Part shown: positions 52,680 through 60,313 of the stretch, piece after piece | Layout of the letters: each line of letters begins with the position of its first letter | Numbering within the stretch: position 1 is the stretch's first letter | Origin: Streptomyces antnestii | Lineage (GTDB): Bacteria > Actinomycetota > Actinomycetes > Streptomycetales > Streptomycetaceae | Assembly: GCF_004005495.1 (NCBI RefSeq) | Contig: NZ_RZYA01000004.1 | Location: 1 to 64,000 of the forward strand | DNA length: 64,000 nt | Direction: 5' to 3' | Notes under the pieces: generated by a model | What the model saw: the letters and a program-made list of their open reading frames with translations, nothing else | Database searches by the model: none | What the model was told of the DNA's origin: nothing | Program-made: the position numbers and the translations under genes

Positions 52680-54386
52680 TCAGGCGACGGGTGAGTGCAG
52701 ATGGGCGGTCGTGGCGTGCGGGTCGGGGAAGCAGCGCGGGTCGTCCCACAGGAGCTGGACGTCTCTGGCCCAGTGTCCGTCCGGGTCGTCCGCCGCGTCC
52801 GCGGCCTCGCGCAACGACAGGATGTGGCGCGGCAGTTCGGCGGGCGTCACCCCGGCGACGTACGGGCCGAGTGCGTTCAGGAACTCCGCGCCCGCGCAGC
52901 CGCCGTCCTCTCCCTCCTCCTCGGCTCCGTTTGCCCCGTGCTCTCCGTGGCACCCCGAACGCGGCCACAGCAGGACCGGCACCGGCTTGGTGAGGGCGGT
53001 GTCGAAGCGGGGGCCGGAGAGCCGGGCCGCGGGCGGACCCGCGAAGCCCGCGACATCGGCCGCGCGCAGCCGCAGCCGCAGCTTTCGGGGGTCCTCGCCG
53101 CTGTCGCACTCGACGCGGTGCACCGAGGCACTCGCACCGGCGTCGACGCCCTGCCACCGGCGGGCGAGCCGGTGCCGCAGACCGCCCCTGCGCCGCGCGT
53201 GGTCGGTGACGACGAGCGGGTACGAGCAGCCGAGCGGCGTGGGGTCGTCGGGGCCGCTCTCCCACTGGTCGACGGGCCAGTTCAGCCACTCGCGGGGCAG
53301 CGCGAAGGCGATCAACTCATCGGAGTCCAGGGCGAGATGACGGAAGGCCTCGTCGATGCGCTCGCGGACGTAGGGGCGAAGCTCGCCGTGCGCCAGGGTG
53401 CGCGAGTCCACCGGGTGACGGCGGCCCGCGCTGTACGCCGACACTTCGACCACCACCTGGCCGTCGCCCGCGCCGCTGCGGTCGATCTCGACGAGGATCG
53501 GCGACCAGTCGGGCCGGGCACGGCGCACGGCCGCACCGGCCCGCGGCGCGTCGAGGAGGGCGTCGAGCCGGTCCGCGAAGCGGGTCACCGCCTCCGGGTC
53601 GTCCAGTTCGCACAGGACGTACCAGGCCGCGGCCCACAAGGAGTCGAAGCCGCCGGGCGGCAGGGGCGGGCCGAACGGACCCGCCGCGTCGAGATAGAGG
53701 CGCTCCGGGGAGCAGTCGACGCCCGCGCGGGCCGCCTTCTGGACGAGGATCCGCAACCGGTCCCGGTCCGCGTCCTCGTGGGCGGGGACCGGGAGGTGCG
53801 CGCCGAGTTCGGGCCAGTAGCGGGCCATGACGTGCGTGGGCAGCATCCGGCCGTTGCGCACGCCGCGGCCGCCGGTCGCCGTGACCATGCCGACGACCTC
53901 CCCGGTGCCCGCGAGCGCGACCGCCGCGCCGCTGAACCCGGCCTCCAGGGGCTGGCCGTGGCCGTTCCACGCCTCCAGCTGGATCCACTCGCCGCCGATC
54001 AGCTGGGCGGCCGTGGCCCGGTACTCGGCGAGCGTGCCCTCGTCGTAGCCGCGCGGGAACCCGTACGCGACCAGCTTGCGCGCCGGCTCGCCGAACGCGG
54101 CGTCCGGCGGGGCAAAAGCCGCCGGAGACACCGGAGCCTCCTCGTCGAGTTCGAGGACGGCGAGGTCTCCGGGGTCGGTGGGACGGCCGCCCCAGCCGCC
54201 GCACGCGACGACCCTGGCAGGTACGGCGGCCGCGCCCGCCTGGTACGGGAACGTGACCGTGACGGGCGCGGCGCCACTGTCCGCGATCACATGGGCACAG
54301 GTCACGACCTTGCGGCCGGTCACCAGGAAACCCGCCCCGATCTGGCGCCCGCACTCGATCCTGGCGTGCCAGCGCGCGCTGTTCAC
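52680..54386 (-). CDS. Trypsin-like protease fused to VMAP-type C-terminal region
   Basis: A 568-residue protein. Residues 1-200 are a trypsin-fold peptidase with an intact triad: His32 in VTCAHVI, Asp74 in DPGDLAVLEL and Ser152 in EAGFSGAAV. A helical middle and a mixed C-terminal domain (from about 290: DWSPILVEIDRSG, HPVDSRTLAHGELRPYVRERIDEAFRHL, LIAFALPREWLNWPVDQW) match the VMAP-C region of MoxR-vWA-associated proteins. There is no signal peptide, so the protease is cytoplasmic and presumably kept inactive until triggered. GTG 54386 overlaps the upstream Trypco gene's stop by 4 bp. An open frame extending to 55238 is chance. Confidence 0.85.
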   Translation of the reverse strand: MNSARWHARIECGRQIGAGFLVTGRKVVTCAHVIADSGAAPVTVTFPYQAGAAAVPARVVACGGWGGRPTDPGDLAVLELDEEAPVSPAAFAPPDAAFGEPARKLVAYGFPRGYDEGTLAEYRATAAQLIGGEWIQLEAWNGHGQPLEAGFSGAAVALAGTGEVVGMVTATGGRGVRNGRMLPTHVMARYWPELGAHLPVPAHEDADRDRLRILVQKAARAGVDCSPERLYLDAAGPFGPPLPPGGFDSLWAAAWYVLCELDDPEAVTRFADRLDALLDAPRAGAAVRRARPDWSPILVEIDRSGAGDGQVVVEVSAYSAGRRHPVDSRTLAHGELRPYVRERIDEAFRHLALDSDELIAFALPREWLNWPVDQWESGPDDPTPLGCSYPLVVTDHARRRGGLRHRLARRWQGVDAGASASVHRVECDSGEDPRKLRLRLRAADVAGFAGPPAARLSGPRFDTALTKPVPVLLWPRSGCHGEHGANGAEEEGEDGGCAGAEFLNALGPYVAGVTPAELPRHILSLREAADAADDPDGHWARDVQLLWDDPRCFPDPHATTAHLHSPVA

Positions 54387-54727
54387 GCGCCGTCCGTGGC
54401 CGCGCGGTCCGCCGCCGACCAGCTGAGCTTCACCACCAGATGCCCCTCGGCCGTGCCCTTGGCGATGACCGCGCCCGCCTCGGCGGACATCTTCACGCCG
54501 AACTCGATCTCCACGCCGTCCGGTTTGAGGGGGCCCTCGCGGAAGACGCGCAGGGCCGACTCGGCCGCCGCCCGCGCCCCGTCGAGGGCGGATTCGAACG
54601 TGCCGACCGCCTGCGCCGTGGGCAGGCCCCCTCGGGAGACGAGGCGGGCCCCGGAGCCCGTGTCGTCGGACGCCTCGAAGACGACGGGCGCGCCGTCCTC
54701 GGTCTCGTACTCCACCAAACCGTCCAT
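54383..54727 (-). CDS. CU044_2847 family (trypsin-co-occurring) small protein
   Basis: A 114-residue protein and first gene of the operon. The C-terminal half holds the family hallmark GVEIEFGVKMSAEAGAVIAKGTAEGHLVVKLSW, seen here as two neighbouring strands around EFGVKMSAEAG and EGHLVVKLSW. The N-terminus is a short beta hairpin with LVEYETEDGAPVVFEAS. These Trypco-type proteins are found beside trypsin-like peptidases in predicted conflict systems and may act as sensors or protease regulators. ATG 54727 has only GGGGGCGG nearby. The 236 bp upstream is a divergent promoter shared with the subtilase. Confidence 0.82.
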   Translation of the reverse strand: MDGLVEYETEDGAPVVFEASDDTGSGARLVSRGGLPTAQAVGTFESALDGARAAAESALRVFREGPLKPDGVEIEFGVKMSAEAGAVIAKGTAEGHLVVKLSWSAADRAATDGA

Positions 54728-54963
54728 GCCGCCCCCGTGAAACCGGTCGAAACGTGTGTGCCACTCGATCAACGTCATTGTGGCCGAAAGGAGTTGGCGC
54801 TGTCAGCCGACGTTCGGCGTGCGGCCGGATCGTGGCTCTGGCGGGAAGGTGCCAGGGCAGCTTTCCGCCAGGTCCGGGCGATGTCGCCGTAACAGTGGGC
54901 ACTTCACACTCGTCGCAGCGCCTGGGTAACACCCCCACCCGGGCCTTACGGAGAGAGGCAACG
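54728..54963. promoter_or_regulatory. Divergent intergenic region between conflict operon and subtilase
   Basis: Must contain promoters for both directions. Visible elements are the inverted repeat CTGGC-N8-GCCAG near 54837-54854 and an AACA/TAAC-bearing stretch near 54890-54930 before the subtilase. No ORF is credible. Nothing matches a named regulator. Confidence 0.4.
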
Positions 54964-57900
54964 ATGACCAGAGGACCAGCGAGACGGGGCGCCGCCCTGC
55001 TGTCGGCCGGGCTCGCGCTCGCGCTGCTTCCGGGCGGCCAGGCCGTCGCGGGGAACGTCACCACCCCGGCGGACCACGCGACGACGCCCGCGGCCCGCGC
55101 CGCCCACACCGTGACCCTGGTGACCGGCGACAAGGTGACCGTGACGGACCTCGGCGGCGACAAGAAGGCCGTCACCGTCGACCGGGCCAAGGGCGCGACC
55201 GGAGCCGTCAGGACCCAGGTGTCGGACGGCAGGATCACCGTCGTGCCCGACGAGGCGCGGCCCTATCTCGCAGCCGGCACCCTGGACGCGCGGCTGTTCG
55301 ACGTGAGCGAGCTGATACGCCAGGGCCTCGCCGACGCCAAGGCGGACGCGACGCCGCTCATCGTGTCGTACAGCGGCAAGAGCGCCCGCGCAGCGGCACG
55401 CACCCCGAAGGGCGGTGAGCGCACCCGGTCCCTCGCCAGCATCGGCGGCGCTGCCGTGGCCGCCGACAAGGGCCGCACGTTCTGGAAGAGCGCGACCGCC
55501 GCCGGGGGCAAGGGCTTCGCCGACGGCATCGGCAAGATCTGGCTCGACGGCCGCGTCAAGGCCGACATGGCCCAGAGCAACGAGCAGATCGGCACCCCGA
55601 AGGCGTGGGAGGCCGGACTCACCGGCAAGGGCGTCAAGGTCGCCGTCCTCGACACGGGTTACGACGCCACGCACCCCGATCTCGCCTCGCGCGTCTCCGA
55701 GTCCAAGTCGTTCATCGACGGCCAGCAGGTCGCGGACCGCAACGGGCACGGCACCCATGTGACGTCCACCGTCGGCGGCAGCGGCGCCGCGTCCGACGGC
55801 AAGGAGAAGGGCGTCGCACCCGGCGCCACCCTCGCCGTCGGCAAGGTCCTCAGCGACCAGGGCTCCGGCAGCGAGTCCCAGATCATCGCCGGCATGGAGT
55901 GGGCCGCCAAGGACATCCACGCCAAGGTCGTCTCCATGAGCCTCGGTTCGACCGAGCCCAGCGACGGCACCGACCCCATGGCCGCCGCCGTGAACTCGCT
56001 CTCCAAGGACACCGGCGCCCTCTTCGTCATCGCCGCGGGCAACTCCGGCTACGCCGGCTCCATCGGCTCGCCCGGCGCCGCCGACTCCGCGCTCACCATC
56101 GGCGCCGTCGACTCGGCCGACCAGGCCGCCTACTTCACCAGCATGGGCCCCCGCTACGGCGACAACGCGCTCAAGCCCGACCTGTCCGCGCCCGGCGTGA
56201 ACATCCTCGCCGCCCGCTCCTCACTGGTCTCCGGCAGCGGCTCGTACACCACCATGAGCGGTACGTCGATGGCGACGCCGCACGTCGCCGGTGTCGCAGC
56301 CCTGCTCGCCGAGAAGCACCCCGACTGGACCGGCGCGCAGCTCAAGGACGCGCTGATGTCGACATCGAAGCAACTCCCCGACTCCGCCTACGACCTGGGC
56401 GCCGGGCGCGTCAGCGTGCCGGACGCCGTGGCCGCCGACATCACCGCGACGGGCAGCGCGGACCTCGGCTTCGTCAAGTGGCCGTACGACAGTGATAAGC
56501 CGGTCACGAAGACCGTCACCTACACCAACTCCTCGGACAGCGCGGTGGAGTTGACGCTGGCCGCGCAGGGCGCGCCCGACGGTGTCGTCTCGCTCGCGGA
56601 CAGCAAGCTGACCGTGCCCGCTCACGGCACCGCCTCCACGACCGTGACCGGCGACGGCACCAAGGCCGCCGTCGGCAACACCAGCGGGCAGATCGTGGCG
56701 TCCGCGGCAGGCCGGCCGGTCGCGCACACGGCGTTCGGCATGGTCAAGGAGGAGGAGCGGTACACGCTCACCATCCATGTGAAGGACCGTGACGGCGCCG
56801 CGACGGCGGCGTACCTCGGTGTGCAGCAACTCGCCGCGCAGACCGACCCGTTCCCGGCGGTGGTCGGCGACTCCGGCACGCTCCAGCTGCGCCTGAAGCC
56901 CGGCTCGTACTACGTCGAGTCCTACCTCGACGTGCGCGGCAGCCACGGCAAGGACTCGCTAGGCCTCGGCTACCTCGCCGACCCCGGCGTCAAGCTCGAC
57001 CGCGACCGGGAGATCACCCTCGACGGGCGGAAGCTCCGCGAGATCTCGGCCGACGTCGGCCGCACCGCCCAGACGCGTCAGCTCCTCATGGAGGCGGACC
57101 GCAAGAGCGGCGGCGCCGACTACATGAGCGCCGTCCAGGTGCCCGTCAAGTACGACAGCATCTTCGCGGCGCCCACCGAGAAGGCCGCCGAGGGCAGCTT
57201 CGAGTACCGCACGGTGTGGCGGCTCGGCAAGCCGCGGCTCCAGGTCGACGGCGTGCGCGACGTCCTCCAGCAGGCCGGCAGCACGCTGATCGAGGGCCGC
57301 AACAAGCTCGACATCGTCGATCTGGGCAACGGCGCCGCCGCCGACTACGCGGGCAAGGACGTGCGCGGCAAGGCCGTCCTGGTGCGCCGCACCGACGCGC
57401 TCACCCCGGCCGAACTCGCCCAGGCCGCCCAGGACGCGGGCGTCAAGGCCCTGTTCGTGACCGACGACGCCCCCGGCCGCCTCAGCGAATGGTGGGGTGA
57501 CGAAAACTACGGCGACCGGCCGATCCAGATCGCCTCGGTCAACGCCGCCGACGGCGCCGCACTGGCCGCCGCCGCCAGGGCCGGCCGCCGCATCGACATG
57601 ACCGGCACGACCTACACCCCCTGGGTGTACGACCTCACCGACGAGCACAAGGGCGCCGTGCCCGACCACGACCTCACCTACAAGCCGGGTGGTGACGAAC
57701 TCGCCGTCCTGGACGCCAAGTTCCACGCCGTGAAGCCGCAGGACGGCGGCGAGTACCGCTACTCGCTCACCGACGCCTTCCCCATCGGCCTCGGCTTCCT
57801 GGAGCGGATCGCCTACCCGGCCGAGCGCACCGACCACGTCTCCACCGGCACCGGCCAGAAGTGGCACGAGTCCGTGCAGACCGGGCCGACCGACCTGGAG

Positions 57901-58638
57901 CAGCGCAGCGGCCTGATCACCTACAAGGGCGGCACGCACAAGGAGCTCGACTGGTTCAAGCCGGTCTGGCACCCGTGGCTCGGCAGCGGTCTCGGCTGGG
58001 GCCAGCAGCGTGCCGGTGACAACCTCCGGTTCAACGTGCCCGGCTGGGGCGACTCCGGTCCCGACCACACCGGCTTCGGCGACGTCTGGAGCGATCCCAC
58101 CCAGACGCAGACCTCCGCGGTGTACGTCGACGGCGTGCTGGCCGACAAGAAGAAGAGCTCGGGCGTGTACGTGTGGGGCGCCGACCCGGCGGAGCACACC
58201 TACAAGGTCACGACCGACACCACGCTCGCCCCGGAGCGCTGGAAGCTGGGTACGAAGGGGCACGCCGAGTGGACGTTCAAGTCCGCCCGGACGCCCTCCG
58301 ACCGGTACACGTTCCTGCCGCTGCTCAACCTCGGCTTCGACGTCGACACCGACCTCGCGGGCGACGTGCCCGCCGGGAAGCGGATCCCCGTCGGCATCCA
58401 CTCCGAGTACGTCAAGGGCGCCGCGGGCACCGGCACGATCGGTGGCGGCAAGCTGGAGGTGTCGTACGACGACGGCAAGACCTGGACGGCGGTCGCGCTC
58501 GACGGGCGCGGCGCGTCCTGGAACGGGACGCTGACGGTGCCGGGCGACGCGAAGTTCGTGTCCCTGCGGGCCTCGGCGAGCGATGACAAGGGCGGCTCGG
58601 TCCAGCAGGAGATCATCCGCGCGGTGGGCGTGAAGTAG
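54964..58638 (+). CDS. Large secreted subtilisin-family (S8) serine protease
   Basis: A 1224-residue exported protease. Signal peptide (cleavage near QAVA), a propeptide of about 180 residues, then the subtilase domain with Asp230 in VAVLDTGYD, His262 in NGHGTHV and Ser435 in GTSMATPHVAG. About 700 further residues include an Ig-like stalk, a PA-like domain (GKAVLVRRTDALTPAELAQAAQDAG) that may bind substrate, and beta-rich C-terminal domains. There is no LPxTG or anchor helix, so it is free outside the cell. GGAGAGAGG precedes ATG 54964. A strong hairpin follows the gene. Confidence 0.93.
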   Translation: MTRGPARRGAALLSAGLALALLPGGQAVAGNVTTPADHATTPAARAAHTVTLVTGDKVTVTDLGGDKKAVTVDRAKGATGAVRTQVSDGRITVVPDEARPYLAAGTLDARLFDVSELIRQGLADAKADATPLIVSYSGKSARAAARTPKGGERTRSLASIGGAAVAADKGRTFWKSATAAGGKGFADGIGKIWLDGRVKADMAQSNEQIGTPKAWEAGLTGKGVKVAVLDTGYDATHPDLASRVSESKSFIDGQQVADRNGHGTHVTSTVGGSGAASDGKEKGVAPGATLAVGKVLSDQGSGSESQIIAGMEWAAKDIHAKVVSMSLGSTEPSDGTDPMAAAVNSLSKDTGALFVIAAGNSGYAGSIGSPGAADSALTIGAVDSADQAAYFTSMGPRYGDNALKPDLSAPGVNILAARSSLVSGSGSYTTMSGTSMATPHVAGVAALLAEKHPDWTGAQLKDALMSTSKQLPDSAYDLGAGRVSVPDAVAADITATGSADLGFVKWPYDSDKPVTKTVTYTNSSDSAVELTLAAQGAPDGVVSLADSKLTVPAHGTASTTVTGDGTKAAVGNTSGQIVASAAGRPVAHTAFGMVKEEERYTLTIHVKDRDGAATAAYLGVQQLAAQTDPFPAVVGDSGTLQLRLKPGSYYVESYLDVRGSHGKDSLGLGYLADPGVKLDRDREITLDGRKLREISADVGRTAQTRQLLMEADRKSGGADYMSAVQVPVKYDSIFAAPTEKAAEGSFEYRTVWRLGKPRLQVDGVRDVLQQAGSTLIEGRNKLDIVDLGNGAAADYAGKDVRGKAVLVRRTDALTPAELAQAAQDAGVKALFVTDDAPGRLSEWWGDENYGDRPIQIASVNAADGAALAAAARAGRRIDMTGTTYTPWVYDLTDEHKGAVPDHDLTYKPGGDELAVLDAKFHAVKPQDGGEYRYSLTDAFPIGLGFLERIAYPAERTDHVSTGTGQKWHESVQTGPTDLEQRSGLITYKGGTHKELDWFKPVWHPWLGSGLGWGQQRAGDNLRFNVPGWGDSGPDHTGFGDVWSDPTQTQTSAVYVDGVLADKKKSSGVYVWGADPAEHTYKVTTDTTLAPERWKLGTKGHAEWTFKSARTPSDRYTFLPLLNLGFDVDTDLAGDVPAGKRIPVGIHSEYVKGAAGTGTIGGGKLEVSYDDGKTWTAVALDGRGASWNGTLTVPGDAKFVSLRASASDDKGGSVQQEIIRAVGVK

Positions 58639-58660
58639 GCGCCCCTGTCGAGGTGTTGAT

Positions 58661-58701
58661 GCGAGGGTCCGGTGCGGCAGCCAGCCGCGCCGGGCCCTCG
58701 C
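58661..58701 (+). terminator. Terminator after the subtilase gene
   Basis: An 18-bp stem with two G-T wobble positions (GCGAGGGTCCGGTGCGGC against GCCGCGCCGGGCCCTCGC) and a 5-nt loop, 23 bp after the stop. No T-run. Confidence 0.75.
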
Positions 58702-58791
58702 GCATGCGGTCATGTCCAGTCTGTGAGACGTGAATGTCCGACATGCGGGAGCGCACTTGTGGGGCGCCGGGCCCGCGGACAGGATGCGTGC

Positions 58792-58902
58792 ATGGCCCCG
58801 GTACTCGTCTCGCGCGTGCTCGTCTCGCGCCGCCACGTGGATCTTCTGCGTGTGTCGACGATGCTCTGTCGGGCTCACCCGCGCCGCGCCGCCCGCTCCT
58901 GA
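58792..58902 (+). CDS. Putative leader peptide of a sulfur-responsive gene
   Basis: A 36-codon ORF (MAPVLVSRVLVSRRHVDL, then LRVSTMLCRAHPRRAARS). It carries the RRHVDLLRV-x-x-x-LC signature of the short leader peptides that precede sulfur-assimilation genes in Streptomyces. The Cys codon (TGT) late in the peptide could make ribosome pausing report cysteine supply. CAGGA lies seven bases ahead of the ATG. It ends 126 bp before the LLM monooxygenase gene. Function is by analogy. Confidence 0.65.
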   Translation: MAPVLVSRVLVSRRHVDLLRVSTMLCRAHPRRAARS

Positions 58903-59028
58903 CGCGGGCCGCCGCGCCTTTCCGGCGCCGTACGTCATCGCGCCGCGCCCGACCCCGGCCGCTCCGGCGGCCCTTCGCGTCCGTTCCTGCAGTAGCCCAC
59001 GCCCCCGCGCGATTCCCGAGGTGTCGTC

Positions 59029-59931
59029 ATGCCCGAGAACCATCCCCTGCTGCACTGGTACCTGCCGGCCCGGCGCCCCGCCGACGTCGATTCGCTCGCC
59101 CGCACGGCCCTGGCCGCCGAGTCCGCCGGGTTCGACTCGCTCGCGATCCCGGCCGGCGGCCCCGACCCGTGGGTGCTCGCCTCCGCGCTGTGTCGCCGCT
59201 CCGAGCGGATCGGCTTCCTCGTGGCGCTGCCCTTCGAGGCCGCGCGGCCCACCGTGATCGCCCAACAGGCCGACGCCTTCCGCCGGTTCGCGGGCGGGCG
59301 GCTGCGGCTCGACGTCGGCGCGCACGGCGCGGGACTGACGCACGACCAGCGCTACGGGCGTACCGACGAGGTGATGGCCGTCGTACGGGATCTGCTCGAC
59401 GGCCGGCGCATCGACTTCCAGGGGGAGCATGTGCAGGTCGAGGGAGCCCAGTTGACGGACCCGGCCGTCGAGCATCCCGTGCCGCTCTACTTCGGGGGTG
59501 CGTCGCCGGCCGCCGACGGGATCGCGGCGCGGCGGGCCGACGTACGGCTTGTGCGGAGCGCGCCGCCGGAGGCCGTGGCGGAACGGGTCGCCCGGACGCG
59601 GGAGCGGGGGGCGGGGGAGCGTGCGACTCGGGGGGACGGGTCCCGGCTGCGGTACGGGATCCGGCTGCGGGTGGTGGGCAGGGCCGAGGCGTCCGAGGCG
59701 TGGGACGCGGCGGGCCGGATCCCGGACGACGGAAGGACCGGTGCCGGGGAGGATGCCGTCGTCGGCACGTATGACGAGGTGGCGCGACGGCTTGCCGCCT
59801 ACCGGCGCGCCGGCATCGACGAGTTCATCCTGTACGGGTGTCCGTGTACGGACGAGCCGGCCCGGGTCGCCGGCGAGATCCTGCCGCGGCTGCGTGCCCT
59901 CACGGACGCGGCCGTGGCGTGCGGAGGGTGA
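59029..59931 (+). CDS. LLM-class flavin-dependent monooxygenase (SsuD-like)
   Basis: A 300-residue TIM-barrel flavoprotein of the luciferase-like family nearest alkanesulfonate monooxygenases, which use FMNH2 and O2 to release sulfite from sulfonates. Seen: LHWYLPARR, ESAGFDSLAIP, RIGFLVALPFEAARPTVIAQQADAFRRFAGGRL and VPLYFGGASPAA. It is shorter than SsuD (about 380) and lacks part of the insertion loop, so the substrate may differ. GAGG is seven bases before ATG 59029. The leader peptide upstream supports sulfur starvation control. Confidence 0.87.
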   Translation: MPENHPLLHWYLPARRPADVDSLARTALAAESAGFDSLAIPAGGPDPWVLASALCRRSERIGFLVALPFEAARPTVIAQQADAFRRFAGGRLRLDVGAHGAGLTHDQRYGRTDEVMAVVRDLLDGRRIDFQGEHVQVEGAQLTDPAVEHPVPLYFGGASPAADGIAARRADVRLVRSAPPEAVAERVARTRERGAGERATRGDGSRLRYGIRLRVVGRAEASEAWDAAGRIPDDGRTGAGEDAVVGTYDEVARRLAAYRRAGIDEFILYGCPCTDEPARVAGEILPRLRALTDAAVACGG

Positions 59932-59940
59932 ACGCGCGGA

Positions 59941-59977
59941 GGCGCCGCCTCCCCGTGGGACCGGGGGAGACGGCGCC
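59941..59977. terminator. Bidirectional hairpin after the monooxygenase gene
   Basis: A 14-bp stem with one wobble (GGCGCCGCCTCCCC against GGGGAGACGGCGCC) and a 9-nt loop, 9 bp after the stop and beyond the 3' end of the small ORF on the other strand. Confidence 0.75.
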
Positions 59978-60012
59978 GTCGCGGTGACTCCGCGTGACCT
60001 TCGCGCTCGGCG

Positions 60013-60072
60013 TCAGACGAGCCAGCCGAGGAAGTGGGCGAGGCCGGCGAGGATGTCGGTGATGAGGTTCAT
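60013..60072 (-). CDS. Possible 19-residue hydrophobic peptide
   Basis: Reading MNLITDILAGLAHFLGWLV, this short ORF has AAGGAGA about ten bases before its ATG and a hairpin after its stop. The peptide would be a single amphipathic or membrane helix, like small secreted or type I toxin-like peptides. It is not recognised, and such an ORF could occur by chance. The flanking 60073-60313 holds no larger gene; it has an A/T-richer stretch near 60240-60300 that could contain a promoter. Confidence 0.35.
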   Translation of the reverse strand: MNLITDILAGLAHFLGWLV

Positions 60073-60313
60073 GGTGGTGCGTTCTCCTTGCGGTGTTGCC
60101 TGAGTGGGACCAACTCCCCGGCCACGTATGGGACATGGACCGGGTGCACGATTACGGTCTGCAGCCCGTTGCTTGCGCACCGTAAGCATCGTTGGTCACC
60201 CGGGCCTCATGCAATTCCTGGCGGAACGACCACCTGTTCGAGGGAACAACTGCTCCCCTGTTCGTATTTGCGATACCTCTTTGCGATACCTCGCCGGTCG
60301 CCTTTGGAGCCGC

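Noticed and set aside
54387..55238. Upstream extension of the trypsin-VMAP frame
   Set aside because: It overlaps the Trypco gene and the subtilase start; the GTG at 54386 sits in a normal GTGA coupling position and directly precedes the peptidase fold.
56959..59475. Minus-strand open frame across the subtilase C-terminus and the LLM gene
   Set aside because: It spans two supported genes, a terminator and a leader region on the other strand and has no domain.
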